A stretch of 64,000 bases of DNA from Escallonia rubra (lineage: Eukaryota > Streptophyta > Magnoliopsida > Escalloniales > Escalloniaceae), in NCBI GenBank assembly GCA_033065855.1, contig JAVXUO010001062.1, forward strand, positions 558,001 through 622,000, given 5' to 3'. The stretch's first letter is position 1, and each line of letters opens with the position of its first letter. Positions 1 to 13,689 of this stretch are shown here, one piece after another. Under the pieces are notes generated by a model. It did not search any database and had not been told where the DNA came from. It saw nothing but the letters and a program-made list of their open reading frames with translations. Position numbers and translations under genes: made by a program.

Positions 1-92
1 CTGCTCTCTTTCTGTTTTTAATGTTTGTGTTTTTTGTTTCAAAAGAACTTGCTGAATTATACTTGGTTACTCGTATGTGTTTTCGGTGTCAG

Positions 93-3000
93 GAGTGGAG
101 CTGTCCAGAGGCTGGTGAGGTGTTAAAACGCAATAATGTACCAGACTGGCCATTGCTTGCGACGTACCTGATTAGTGAGGCAAGTTTCATGAACTCGTCA
201 AGATGGACTAACTATATTTCTGCTTTGCCTAGGCAACCCTACTCACTTTTGTATTGGTAAGGTGGTGATTTCGCAAGATGCTTTGCTTCGTAAATTAAGG
301 GCCTATGCTTTTAGTTGTTTTTCCTCCTCATCCTCTTCACATCATTTCAGGACACGGGAAGAACTAGATAGATATCTGGAAGCATCACAAATTAGAGAAC
401 GGGCAATTGAACGGATCAATAATGTTACTGGAACGTATGACATTGTTTCTGTTATCTTTCTTTCGTTACAGCTAGATTCTTGGTTCAAATATATATAATG
501 GTTCTGTCAACTTCTAACCTCTAAGCTTAACAGTTTCTTGTTCACTAAGCGTGCGCACACTAATTATCTTTTCTGCAGATACTCTGATTTAAGGCTCAGA
601 ATATTTTCCAAGTATCCTAATCTATTCCCAGAAGAGGTACTTATCTTATGTTGTTCAACTAGCTTTTGCAAATTTAGTTTATATGAAGACCAGATATTAT
701 GACTCTGTTAGAGATACAAGCCAGATGCTGCACTTATCAAATCCCAGCAGACTAGCAGTTGTCATTGTTTACACATTGTTTTTGGTTCCTGCCCCCTGTC
801 ATATGGCAAGTCATTCAGCTGCAGATAAGCCGTTCAGCTGCTTATATTGCAGTTCCTTACGACGACAACTAGTGGTTGTGAATTCTGTAAACTTTCTGCT
901 TTTTCCTTTGGTTTTGCAGCATATCAAGTCCCCATCAACAGTGTTCAGTGTTCTGCGTGTCAATTTGAGGACGTGCAAAGTGTTGTGACTTAAATTTTTT
1001 ATCCTTTCAACTTTGCTCTTGTTTTATTTACCCTCAACTCTGGATTTGTGTTAACAAAGTATTCATGATTGGGAAATAGCAAAGAGCATGTGATTTCAGT
1101 TTGAGCAGGGTCCATATGCATATTCATTTCTTTAAGCTGTGAATAAATTCCTGTCTGTTTCAACATCACATTTGTTGAAACTGTACTATTTTAATGCAGG
1201 TATTCAATATGGAGACCTTCAAATGGTCATTCGGTATACTTTTTTCACGCTTGGTGAGTATAATTCTAACTACGCGTAATCTCTTGTTCAAAGTTATTGT
1301 TGTTGAGGTGTATTAAAGCACTTATATCATTTGATGTGGGTTGATGTGGGTGCGTGTGACACTTGGATGCAGAAGTTGTCATGTAAAGTGGATTCACCAT
1401 TGTTACGCGTGATACTTCTATTTACACATTCTCTAACAGCCTAAGTTGTAACCCAACTGGTAACGTTAACATGGTATAGAGCTCTGGCTTTGGAAGGTCT
1501 TGGGTTCATTTCTCCCAGCATGCATTTGATCCCTATGGTGTACCTTGATTTGTTTATGATTGATCTGTCCCTCCATGTACAATCAAGGGCTCACTCGTGA
1601 AAGGGAGTGCTAAGCGTGATAAATATACATTGGGCCGATGCTTTGGTAACTTAACAATCATTGATTACATATAAGATGAGGCACAAACCACTAACTGAAA
1701 TCCACCTAGATACTTTGCGCTCTCCACTTTATCCAGACTGTTATTGATTAATATTGTTGAAGCCATCTGGCCTCAAGTCTTGGTAGACTTCATAAGGACT
1801 CAAGCATTGTTTGGAAATTTCGTTTTCTACTTTTAATAGAATCGGTCCTTACAGTGAATAATCTAGGTTCCCTCCTGCATTACACACAGGTTCGCTTACC
1901 TTCAATGGATGGAAGGGTTGCCTTGGTTCCTTGGGCAGATATGCTGAATCACAGTTGTGAGGTATGCTCACGACCACCTCCATCAAATATGTTGATTATC
2001 AACTCAAATCTTGATCTAAACTCTGACTAGGTATGTTGTATTTGACTGGTCCAGGTGGACACATTTTTGGATTACGATAAATCATCCCAGGGAGTTGTAT
2101 TTACTACTGATCGACCTTATCAGCCAGGTGAGCAGGTACAAAACCTTCATGAATTTTACCAATTGTAACTATAAAGTTGTCTACTGAGGAGTAGACAGTC
2201 TTCTTGGGATTTCATATACTTTTGAATGCACGGAGATTCAAATCTTCTTCTATTTACATAGTATTCGTTCCCCCGTCATAAGTACTTGAAATTCGTTGTC
2301 AGCATTGGTTACTCTCTTTTTTTCAGTTTTTCATTGTTCGAATCGTGGTAGAGTTCATCTTTAATATTTCCGAGAAATCTATCCAATACATTCCAAATGT
2401 ACTAGTGTTGACTGCCGTAAAGAACTTGATGAATATGAATTGTGCCTAATCTCCTCCTATAGTATTGTATTTTATGGTTAATTGTGACAGCCAAAAGGGA
2501 AAGAAAAATTATTTATCTTTCATGAAGATTAGTGTTTTCAGTTTCTTTGACTTTTGAAGATTTATAAGTTTGTAGAACTACTGGAACTCTGACAGTTTGA
2601 TTATACACACTAGACTCTGCTATGATGAACATTGTGACCCATTTAAATTTTGCATGACTTCATGCAGGTTTTCATATCATATGGAAAGAAATCTAATGGA
2701 GAACTATTGCTGTCATATGGATTTGTCCCTAGGGAAGGAACAAACCCTAGAGATTCAGTTGAGTTGTCATTGTCAATTAAGAAATCTGACAAATGTTATA
2801 AGGAGAAGTTGGAAGCTTTGAAGAAGCATGGGTTGTCAATGTAAGAATATTACGTTGGTTGTTATCAAGTTTCTTGTTTTTCAACAGATATTTCTTCCCT
2901 GATATGAATTGGCACGATTCACAGTTTATAGTTTCTTTTCTTCAGCACAAATTTCAAAATGTTGGGTTGCTAATTCAATGACTTTTAACAGTCCCCAGTG

Positions 3001-4521
3001 TTTTCCTTTACAAATCACTGGTTGGCCGTTGGAGTTGATGGCGTATGCTTATTTGGCTGTCAGTCCCCCAAGTATGAGCAAACAGTTTGACAAGGTGTGA
3101 TATAGTTGCTTCATGAAATATGTATAAAGTATCCAACTTACCAGAAATCTAACATAATACTATTCCAGATGGCTGCTGCAGCATCAAACAAGTCGACATC
3201 AAAGAAAGATATCAGATATCCTGAAATAGAGGAGCAAGCACTGCAGTTTATATTGGATAGTTGTGAGTCCAGTATATCAAAGTACACCAAATTCCTTCAG
3301 GTGAGGAAAAGTTTCAACTGCAAATTTTGTGTCTCATGACTAATATGTTCTATATGATATCATGAAAAGAGGTGTTATTTATCTTAAGATGATTGTGTTT
3401 AGAAAATAAACATTGTTGTTGATCGGTGCTCATTGAACTATTCCTTGCATTCCAACAGGCAAGTGGATCTATGGATTTGGACGTCACATCTCCCAAGCAG
3501 CTCAACCGTAAATTATTTCTGAAACAGCTAGCTGTTGACTTGTCTACTACTGAACGGAGGATATTGTTCCGTGCCCAATACGTAAGCATTTACTTTTCTC
3601 TTGCTTTAGCAGGTCTGCTAGTTTACTTGTCTACTAGTTCATATCAGTTATGCCGATAACCAGAAAAATCTCCTTTGGAAATCTCTGTGTGGAGTTTGAA
3701 CCCTGTCCTTATCTGCTTTGAGATATAGGGCCAATTTTTTCTTTCGTGCTGCTCTGTTTCTTGTAAGGTTATGAGATAGCAATTCTTTCATTTTAATAAT
3801 TCCATGCTGTAAAATGTGGTCTAAAATCGAACCCTCTGAGATTAAACCAAGAATTTTGGACATTGCTGTGAGTAGCCTCATATTCAATTGCTTGTAGTTG
3901 ATGAGCATTTTTGCCAATGAAAATTGCAATAGGAGAGACTTTGGCGGCTGCCATTGCAACCCCCCCCCCCCCAACCCCGGCCCCTTCCCCAAAATTCTTT
4001 ATGACTTTTGCCCTCAATTTTGAATGATTTCCCCCCCTTTGTTTTATCCATCCCAACTCTTTATATGTGTGCTATTTACATTGAAAATCCTATAGATTCA
4101 TTTTTTGTCGTTTTATCCCTACAAATTGATCAAGTATCATTGTTTTTTTGTTCTCGATTAACCCAATAATGTTTTCATAGAACTGGTTCCAATTTCGCCC
4201 CTGAATGGGCATCATTAGTGACTGTGGAAAATCTACATATCCTTGCATACAGTCCCCTTGTACAATGAGGTAAATATATGACTAATGACTGCGAGCATCA
4301 TACTTTGCGTCTGCAATTTTACATGCTACCCTTGAGCTCAGTATTTGTATACGAGAACATGCTCACTTCTTTTCTTTGGAGCGACTGACTGGTATTAATC
4401 TGACGATATATTTTGCATTGTTTGGATGCCACAGATTCTACGAAGGAGATTAAGGGACATGAGGAGTGGCGAGTTAAAAGCTCTCACAATATTTAATGGT
4501 CTCCTAAAGTATTTCAAATAA
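93..4521 (+). CDS. Rubisco LSMT-type SET-domain protein, 3' part
   Basis: Probable plastid protein-lysine methyltransferase of the Rubisco large-subunit methyltransferase family. The 5' end lies left of the window; bases 1-92 are intron. Exons read as 93-256, 351-434, 579-636, 1200-1253, 1890-1961, 2055-2135, 2668-2840, 2992-3094, 3169-3300, 3459-3581 and 4435-4521. All have GT..AG borders and join in one frame to give 376 residues and a TAA stop. Exon 5 holds the SET-domain core (PWADMLNHSCE) and exons 6-7 hold VFISYGKKSNGELLLSYGF, the usual SAM-binding and lysine-channel region. The helical part after it, ending in RRRLRDMRSGELKAL, resembles the Rubis-subs-bind domain. Closest in my memory to the uncharacterised Arabidopsis At5g14260 group rather than to LSMT itself, so the substrate is unknown. 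Family from motifs: firm. Exact orthology: inference. Confidence 0.88.
1441..1680. mobile_element. degenerate retroelement remnant in intron 4 of the SET gene
   Basis: The stretch has ATGGTATAGAGCTCTGG, close to the plant initiator-Met-tRNA primer-site motif TGGTATCAGAGC. It is followed by a B-box-like GGGTTCATTTCTCCC and by GGGCTCACTCGTGAAAGGGAG, a run that recurs in plant retroelement debris. No clear ends or target duplication were found. It could be a SINE or a TRIM-type relic. Confidence 0.3.
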
Positions 4522-6059
4522 GTAATGCAGCGCTGCGTTGCTTTCCAAGTGAATTTGAGGTTGGTTTTGACTTCATGGTGGTCATTCAGTGTGTGAAGTT
4601 ACTTGTTCACGTTCGTTTGGATTAAGCTTTTCTTGGAGTTGGTTGATGTTCGTGATTTCCTTGTCCGGCAAGGTACAAACATGGTTATACGTTTAGGTTC
4701 CTCTATATGGCGGGCAGGTCGCCTTCTTTTCTCTATTTAGACTTCCCTTTGAATAGGGCTGCATTGTCGCGTGCAAACAGGTACATGTAAACTGAAGATT
4801 CATGTGTATACGACGAGAAATTGCAAATCTAAGAGAGTTACATGATCCTTTTAATTTGTAGGTTTCATTGACCCTTTGGAAATCGCTACTTCTTGATTTT
4901 ATACACGGGGCCAGAAAAACGAACCTGACTATAGAACACCCTTCTGAATACCAGAATTGACATATTAGTGGTCATTAGGCACTGAATTGGTCCTGATCGA
5001 AGACCAGAGATTACAAGTTTTAACTTGTCCTCAGGACAGTAGAGTTTCCCTCATTCCATCAAGTCTCAGTGCCGTCTATAAAGTTTCTCTCCCTCTCATG
5101 ATGTGCCAGGAACGGGCAAATGAGAGGGAGCGTCTATTTTGACACCCAGTATGCAGATCAACACCAATATTTTTCGCTAAAAAGAGCATGAACGACAAAA
5201 CACAAATCTTTTAGTGACAAATGTCCATATGACACTCTGACCATTGAATACCTCTGTTGGCATTGAATATATACTCCAAACTAGCAATGCCGTTCTTTTC
5301 GAAGTTTCATTCTAAATTTTGATTGAAGTGGCACATTATGATTCATACCTTTAATCAGAGTATGTCTCTCTGTTTAAAATACTCGGCTCACTATTTGAAC
5401 ATCAACTGGAGGGAAGTTTGATAATCACTTTTTGCACATTTTTAAGAGTAAAATTTGATAAACATTACTCTTCTTTATGATACATTACCAATGGCGTTGA
5501 GCATTTTGGCATTTGCTCCAATCTTGGCTACGTCCGATAATATACAACTGATGGGAAGTAAACGGAATGGATACATTTTAGCAGAAAATAACAAATAATT
5601 GAAATACTCGTTACATTTACTCTGGCTAATAGGTAGAAATTGATAATCATCGATCAAAATAATAAGGGCGAAAAAAAAATAAAATTCCTCGGGTCTTTGA
5701 TTATGACTGTTTGTATACTTTTTTACGCTTTTATTTTGTCGTTAAAAATGCATTAACGTCGAAATATAAATCTTTTAATCAGAAACGAAAGTGTGAAAAA
5801 TTTAACATAGCACGAACAACAGACATTTCCTTGTCATAGCTGGACCTAACTTACCTAAACCGGGTTTCAGCAAAGGATTTCTTCACGTTGGCTTTAGCAA
5901 AACCGGACCCAAATTCCTAACTTGCCAAACCGGGTTTCGAACCACAGAACCGTCATAACCGAATTCGTCGCTTCTTCGTCTCAATCCTTCAATCCCATTT
6001 CTCAATCAATCGGCCGATTCCGATTTCCCGTTGTTGCGTCCATCCATCTGCCTGAATTG
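4522..6059. other. 3'UTR of the SET gene and 5' region of the IGPS gene
   Basis: No coding region recognised. The first few hundred bases should be 3'UTR of the upstream gene. The last 200 or so bases contain a twice-repeated AAACCGGGTTTC motif (about 5858 and 5928) just before the IGPS start and are probably its promoter and leader. The rest is AT-rich spacer. Confidence 0.5.
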
Positions 6060-9000
6060 ATGGACGGTGTAACGTCATTGAGAGCAACAGCAACTAGGGT
6101 TTCGTTCCAGCCCGTTCAGTCGTCCCTGAATTACAGTCACATACCCAAATTCACATTTGCATCACGACGGTCGGTATCGATTCCGGCGGCTCTGATGGTC
6201 GAGCACGGCGACAATCGGCTCTCTGTCCCCTGTATCCGAGCTCACCAGGTTATTCACTTGTCATTTTGTTTTCATGCGAGTTTAACTGGGTTTCCAAGTC
6301 GTTAGGCCGGTGGAACTTAGCTCCCTTCGAGTTGATTTTGTATCCTGTTGGAACATCAACTGATCAATGCACCTAATTTGGATGATGAGAAGCGAAATAG
6401 CTATTTTAATTGGGGGTGTTTTTAGCCGGAATTTTGGCTGACAGTTTTGCCCCCATTTGAGTTGATATTTGACTACCAAGTGACCTGGAATCTGACAAAT
6501 CTAGCTTTTTCAGAAGTAATTTGCATATTGAAAAGTTAAGTTCGTGCCAAAATTTGAACTGTTTTGGGTGCACAGGCTTGTGGTTTTGCCCAATAGTTCT
6601 GACTTTGTGTTTTGAATGCTTAGGAGAAGAAGAGTTTGGTAGTGTACATTTTAACCTTTTGAAGTTGGTAGCAGATTAAAGAGTTTGTTATGTAAAACGT
6701 TATCTGATGCGTATTTCTTCAGGAAGGAACTTATTTAAGTGATTTCTGATCAAGATATTATGTTCATTTCAAATTTGTGCTTTTGAGAAAGGGCCCCCAA
6801 TAGTGGGTATGTTGTCCTTACTATATTGATTAGAAAGTAAAGGGGAAGGGTGGGGAGGCTGTGTCTAGAGAGAAGTAGGATGGGGAAGTTAAATAAGAGA
6901 GAGACAAGTGGCATAATGAATTCTTTGTAGAAGTTGATGATAATTTTCCTTCTAGCAAATTTGGTCTGGTTGATTTGCAAATTGTGCATATAGACGGGCA
7001 GACGAGCATAGTCGATATGCATGGTGTGTGCGTATAGATCTCCTTATAAGCATGAAGTTGATAAAGGGGTTCGGCAAGGGGAAATTGTACATGATGAGGA
7101 AAAATAAAAGTAGAGGGCCAAAGTTGATGAATTAGTTCTCTGTGAAATATCATTGACGACGATGGGTATTCTGTTGACAAGCAGGCCTGGAGAAAGATAA
7201 GATACTTAATAAGGGAAAACAAGTTGCGTTAAGAGTACAGTGGTTCTGCGAATAATAATAATATCGAAGGTTTAACTTTTACCTCAGCAATTGCTATATG
7301 AATGGAGAGACACATTTTTTTTTACTGACTTTGTTATAAATTTTGTAGTCTGACTTGCAGGATGAATCAACGATTGTATCTGCAGCTACTAGTTCTGAAG
7401 GAGATGTACTCAAAATTAAGGAATGGGAAGTTGGGAGGTTCCAAGACGAAATAGCTGCTACCCAGGGCATAAGAATTAGAAGAAGACCACCGACAGGACC
7501 TCCTTTGCACTATGTGGGTCCTTTTGAGTTTCGGTTACAAAATGAAGGCAACACCCCGCGTAACATACTAGAAGAAATTGTATGGAATAAAGATGTTGAA
7601 GTGTCAAAGGTATTCTCTTCCTTGATTTTTATTCATGTAGTGTTGTTACGTTTGTTTTTTCCTTCCCTCTGCACCTCTGGTTTGTTACTTATCTTTATTG
7701 AGCTCTTTACTTAGAAGGTTCCTTTTTCAGTTGAAAGAGAGGAGACCTCTTTATACATTGAAGAAAACTCTTGATGCTGCTTCTCCGACTAGAGATTTTA
7801 TTGGAGCTCTTAAGGCATCAAATTTACGAACTGGGATGCCTGGGTTAATTGCTGAAGTAAAAAAGGCTTCCCCTAGTAGAGGAGTTTTAAGAGAAGATTT
7901 CGATCCAGTAAGTCTGCAGTTTACATTTCCTATCATCTTACAGAAATTATATCTCTCTCTTGTTCAGAGTCTAAGAATGATGGACAAATAATGGGTTACC
8001 CTCCGTGAATATTTTGCTAAAATGGAAAAATAACAACCAAGGAAAAAGACTATGTAAATCTTGCATCTATGTATGTACATCAGAAAGGATGCTGTACTTA
8101 GAAGATGTTGAATGTAGACTAGGATTTATGCTTATAATCCTCTTCCCCATGGAAACATCATTAGTTGGCATCTTCTTCTAGTCATTAATGAGGACAACAT
8201 ATGCCCAGCCCCTGGTTTACGCTGCTATAACTTAAAGGGCATGTTTCGAGGAAATATTAAGTTCGGATGCTGCTAATCATTTTTCTCATTTCAGAAAGGT
8301 GTCCGCCACCTCGTCTCATGTGAGTGCAGTCTGGGTTTGTTTTGGATTATTGCACTGCTTCTTACCTATTTATGATTCTATCTGTGGAGCTGAGACTCTC
8401 TTCCTTAATCTTGTTTTTGAGAGTCGCTGCTTGACAAGGGATTTGTGGTAGATTTTATTGTAACTGCTATTGCTAGTAGACTCCCACCAATTGGTGCATT
8501 AACTCTAGGACAATAGGGGATGAACATAATTGCTAGTATACTGTTGGATTTGTTATGAGTCTTCTCTAGAGACTATTAGGTCGTTCTAATTACCTTTCGG
8601 GTTGCCCTTGACAAGGAAAGGCACTCAACTAAAAAACAACATAACTTCACGTTTTTCAAACTTTTTCTTCCGGCAAGTGCATCACTCTTACCCTTTTCTT
8701 TGGCAGGTAGAAATTGCGAAGGCCTATGAGAAAGGTGGAGCAGCATGCCTCAGCGTTTTGACAGATGCGAAATATTTTCAGGTAAAGACTAGTCTTTGGT
8801 GTTCTGTTGACCTTTTTGTGTTGCTGTTGAAACCTTCTGCCATTGCTTTGAATTTAGGGAAGCTTTGACAATCTGGAGGCTATACGGAAAGCTGGAGTAA
8901 AGGTATGCTTTACTGGATTATTTGTTTTGTCAAACAATGATTTTTGAACTTTGTGAAGATCTTACTGAACTATGCAAAGGTTCTATTAGCCTATGCTTTC

Positions 9001-12000
9001 TGACACAATGTAACTATGCAGTGCCCTCTATTATGCAAAGAGTTCATCATTGACGCATGGCAAATATACTTTGCTCGAACCAAAGGTGCGGATGCAGTTC
9101 TGTTAATTGCTGGTATTTTACCGGACCTCGACATCAAATATATGGTTAAGATTAGCAAGTTGCTGGGCTTGGCAGCACTTGTTGAGGTTTGACTATTACT
9201 TTCTTCCACTCCGTTTGTTACATTTTATCTGTAATTATTTCTTTTTTGTTCAAATAACAATCTTCAATTGGGAACTCTGGAAAAATGGCTTATTGGTTAT
9301 AGTTTACCAAAACCATAGCTGGATTTTGGCTAAAGTTTGTCTTTGATATGGGATCCATAGTGGTTGGTTGTCGGTTTGCTATTCAGCCGTATGATTCAAG
9401 ACAGTTATGCATCTTTCCGCTTTGCTATTTTTTGTGGATTAAGGGTGTTTGTTTTTTATTCCTGAGGTCTTGGTGTTGCAAGTTGATCACAGTTGTTTGT
9501 TATTAGAAAAAGTAGGTAGAAAAGGAGGAAAAAAAAAAAGAACTTGTCCTTTTTTGGGGTAAAAACTATCGATATTCTTTAGGATAATTAATAAGTGAAC
9601 AGCTACTTGTTATTTGGGTAATCTCGATTGTTGATTCGTAGAGAGTTAATTGTGATATTCTATCAAACTATTGTTGGGCAAAATAACGATGATTTGGTGA
9701 TTTACATTTGGGTTAAATACACGTTAGTACCCTGAAAGTACCAAAAAGTCTTACTTGAGGGTCCCAAAGTTTATTTTTTACACATAAGGGTCTGTAAATT
9801 CAAATTTGCAATAAGTAAGGACATCCGTCCAAATTCCTAACGATCTAGCCCTTTCCGTTAGAGGCAATTTTGGGATTCCATAATTGGTATTTGGTAATCC
9901 CTAACTAGGGTTACGAACACAATTTGGGATTTTAGGTTAGATGAAATGTTTTGGCCGGCGGGGTGGTTGGCGGCGGTCTTGGAGAGTGGCCGAAGGTGGG
10001 AAGGAAGATGGAGGCTGAGGGGGAAGAGGAGGCCGAAGGGGGAGATCAGAGGGGGTGGGGGGGGGGGGTCGGCCTTGGTGAGTGGCCGAAGCTTGAGGTG
10101 AAGAAGGGAAAATATGGGGAAAGGGAAGGGCGGCGCGGGGCTGCCGGCGGGGAGGGCGTGGGATGATGAAGGAGGGAAGAGAGGGAGAAGGGCGACAGGG
10201 CATGGGGGATGCCGACGATGGGGAGGCGCAACAATGAGGCCGTAAGGGCGGCGGCGGAGCCAAGGGGTACGGTGCGAAGAAGGAGATAAGGATTAGGGTT
10301 GAGAGAGAGAGGCAGTGTGCGGGTCGGGTGGATGGGTCGGGTTACAGATTACGGGTCTAGGATTGGATCCTGGCTTCGAGCGGGTCACGCGCGGGTCGGG
10401 CAAGGCGGGTGGGTTCTGCCCTATGTTTTCTTTTGAATTTGATTTTTTTTTTTTGGCAACCCCAAGGAGATTTTTCAAATAGGAATCCCAAAATTGCCCC
10501 TGACGGAAAGGGCTAGATCGTTAGGAATTTGGACGGATGTCCTTACTTATTGCAAATTTGAACTTACAGACCCTAATGTGTAAAAAATAAACTTTGGGAC
10601 CCTCAAGTGAGACTTTTTGGTACTTTCAGGGTACTAACGTGTATTTAACCCTTTACATTTACTGTAATTGATGGAAAATTAGCTTCTAATGTGACTTGTC
10701 GTTTGTCAAGTCGAAGACCGGTTGTATTTCATGATTAAGTAAATTGGATCATGGTGGAAATTACCTGATCATGTTTACATGCATAGTTTATCAATTTCCT
10801 ACAGGATTTTGGGAACATGAAATGGTCCACTGCCCTTTTTACCTTGATCCTTGTCCCTTTAAAATCTGATTAGTTTCTAGCAAAAATTGACCCTCATCTA
10901 GATTATCATCTTTCTGATTTTTTTAAATGATTTTTTGATCTTCAAGGTACATAATGAGAGGGAAATGGATCGTGTCCTTGACATAGATGGAATTCAACTT
11001 ATTGGCATCAACAACCGCGACCTTGGTACTTTTCGTAAACTTTATATAGTTGCAATTTTTCCTTGGTTATGTGTTGGGCACATCTTTTCCTGATATCGGC
11101 ATATAAGCAGATATACTTTGTCATCCAAAACTACTGATTTATTTTGTTGGAAAGCTCCCTCATTTCTTTTTGTTGTGTTTCATGTACATACATTCATGTT
11201 GGCTGTAGTTTAAATGCCACATGCACCAAGTCACCCAACTCAAATGTTAGTACACATATACGATTCTTAGTAATATCTTCAAATGTCTTTTCCCTGTTGA
11301 AGTGATTCATAAGTAATACGTAAAACAAATGATTCCCTCCCTCTCCCACCCTCTCTTTGGTTAGAACTAGCAACATAATTTATCGCCTTCATGGGGAATC
11401 AAATGTTGTTCAATCATCATTATAATTGCCAACGACGTCACCTTTGGTTATGGCAGAAACATTTGAGGTTGATCTTAGTAACACAAAGAAGCTTCTTGAA
11501 GGAGAGCGTGGACAAAAGATACGCGAAAAAGACATAGTTGTAAGTGGCCATTTTATTTGCCCCTAGATTATATAAAGGACCTTGTTGAAATGAGTTTCTG
11601 TTCTTTGTTGCTTGCTCTGAACTATGGATCTGCTTTTACTACTGTCAATGCTTTAGGTGGTTGGGGAGTCTGGGATCTTCACTCCTGATGACATTGCTTT
11701 TGTACAAGAAGCTGGTGTTAAAGCGGTAAGCTTCACTAACATTAAGATCGATGCAATGGCTTGTACGACTCAGTAGATGAAGTAACATCTTTTTTCACAT
11801 TTTTTTAGCTAATGTTTATTTCCCTCATTCTCACTTGCTATTTTGTTATGTAAGGTTTCATTTTTTTCTTCTGGCAAAATTAAGGTTTCGGAAGAAGATT
11901 GTACCTGGAAAGTTACTTATCTAATTAATAGAAAAAAAGGAAAAGAGAGAGAGATTCTACCTGAATAAGAGGCAGGGGTAGGAATTTTCTTTGTTGTTAA

Positions 12001-12339
12001 AAGAATTATACCTAAGACAAAAAAATTTCTATATTGGCATCAGATACCTTACCTCTCGCGCACGCTTACGTGGCTGGAAGTTTTTTTGTTCAATCTGTGC
12101 TTATTCAATTGAGCAGTTTGGCTGTATAGGTTACTCAAGTTTTTTTCCAGTTAGTACTTGTAAAAGTGCTCTTTGATTCTCAATATTGGTTTCCAGTTTT
12201 AGCCTTTGATATTTGTCTTGACAATCTTACGTTAAATTTCCTTTCGCCCTTTCAGGTACTGGTTGGGGAGTCGATCGTGACGAAAAGGGACCCTACAAAG
12301 GGAATAGCCGAACTTTATGGGAGAGATATAGCTTTATAA
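6060..12339 (+). CDS. IGPS: indole-3-glycerol-phosphate synthase, chloroplastic
   Basis: Closes the indole ring in tryptophan synthesis: 1-(2-carboxyphenylamino)-1-deoxyribulose 5-phosphate to indole-3-glycerol phosphate, in the plastid. Exons 6060-6248, 7361-7609, 7731-7907, 8707-8781, 8858-8902, 9022-9186, 10947-11025, 11457-11539, 11657-11725 and 12256-12339 join in frame to 404 aa, close to the Arabidopsis enzyme. The start was chosen because MDGVTSL begins a Ser/Arg-rich transit peptide, with no acidic residues before the first exon's end region. TIM-barrel motifs appear in order: [15 protein letters not shown] (catalytic Lys/Glu strand), [66 protein letters not shown] and VLVGESIV. The Ala in DAWQIY replaces the usual Pro. 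Intron 6 (9187-10946) is enlarged by a MULE. Very sure of family and function. Confidence 0.96.
9710..10651. mobile_element. non-autonomous Mutator-like element (MULE) in IGPS intron 6
   Basis: Element of 942 bp. Terminal inverted repeats of 170 bp each (9710-9879 and 10482-10651) begin GGGTTAAATACACGTTAG and differ at only a few positions. They are flanked by a perfect 9 bp target duplication TTTACATTT (9701-9709 and 10652-10660). Long TIRs plus a 9 bp duplication are diagnostic of Mutator-like elements. No transposase. The interior (about 9950-10430) is strikingly GC/purine-rich with GGAGG/GGCGG runs, unlike the AT-rich intron, and may be a captured gene leader (Pack-MULE style). Open frames inside are low complexity and not believed. 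Confidence 0.93.
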
Positions 12340-13689
12340 GTTCGGATGACAATCTGTAGATCCCTTTGTTGTACGTGGGATGCACAGGTTCTACAATTTT
12401 GTATTCCTTCGGTTTTGGCTGTATAAGAAAAGTTCAATATGTTTTAGTCACCGCTTTACTAAGTAGATTGTAACTTCAGCATTCCCTTGTGTAATTTTAC
12501 TACTCTCGATTGAATCAAGGAACGGCTTATGGTTGATGCGGGGTTCTTAATTCGAGAATGCAGTTAAAGTAATGAATTTTTAACTGAACTAGTGTTGCAC
12601 TTGTTCAAGGATTATGGCTTTTCCAGGGCCGTTTGGTTTCCTTTGTCACCGGCTGAGATCGTGTTAAAAACCTCCTGGCACAACCTGCAGTCTTGGTGGA
12701 GGAGCGTGATGGAAGTGAAGCTGTGACATGGATTTGAGAAATGGTTTTAAAGCCTCGCCGGTGTCATGATTTGGAGGATTTAAAAGGAAAAGGTTTTGCC
12801 AGCGGGATGGTATGGTGATTGCCATGAAGCAATTTACTGGGTGTAAGACGGCAAATAACCAGGTTTCAGCTTGTGCTTTGAATGCCGAAAATGCCTTCTG
12901 CTTCAATGTTGATGGTCGTGCGTGGGAGATGAGTATGGTCTGCAGAAATGAGTGGGAGAATTAATGGTTGGAAATGGCTTAATTAACTTTCGCAAAACAT
13001 TACAGCTAAAACTCCAAAGTTTACTATTAGGCTGTTGAATCCCAAGATTTGTCGTGTCTTACAATCGAAAGATTTTACTAAATGGCGTTAGGAAATCTGT
13101 TAGTTTTGAAAGGCATTTTTGTCTTTTCAGTCCTCTTTAACCAAACCCATCTTCTTCCACCTCCACCACCCATACCCACCTCCATTTTTAGTTTTCCCTA
13201 CCACCTCTACCACTGTTGCAACCACATAACCCGCTACTAAATTAGAAAAATTGCAAATGCAATCACACAAAAACCCCAACTAGACAAAAACAAGGTGCAT
13301 CAAACTTGTTTGGAGATGGAGAAAGTTGAGGGAAGCAGAGAAGTAGCTTGGAGAACCGTGGGAAGTGAAGCTGGCGATCTAGTGTTTGGTATTTAAGAGA
13401 TGTGAGCGGCGGCAGGGGATGGTCTAGCGGCCGCGAAGGAGAGGTGGATGTGCTCTTCGCCGGCAAAGGAAAGGTGGACGCCGAAAGTGAAGGTGGGAGC
13501 AGGGGAGAGGCGAGTGGCGGCGAAGGAGGAGGAGCAGCTGAGTACCTGCAACAGAAGAGGAGCAACAAACACCAGTGGCAGTCGAGCACTACCGAGGTGG
13601 AGGCTGGCAGCGATTAAGGAAGGAGAAAAGAAAGGAAAATAAAAACAAAAGAAATAAAAACAAAAAGTCTAGTATTTATGAATTCCTTG
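12340..13689. other. IGPS 3'UTR and intergenic region
   Basis: The first 200-300 bases are the expected 3'UTR. A hAT-MITE-like start CAGGGCCGTTTGGTTTCC lies near 12626 but no matching end was found. From about 13130 to 13620 there is a compositionally odd GC/GA-rich block (GGCGGCGAAGGAGGAGG type) preceded by CCACCTCCACC runs. It resembles the interiors of the MULEs elsewhere in the window but has no recognisable TIRs. No gene. Confidence 0.4.

Noticed and set aside
9937-10263. Open frames on both strands in the GC-rich block of IGPS intron 6
   Set aside because: Inside the MULE, low complexity, open on both strands at once.
12626-12650. hAT-MITE-like start CAGGGCCGTTTGGTTTCC
   Set aside because: No matching inverted end and no 8 bp duplication could be found downstream.
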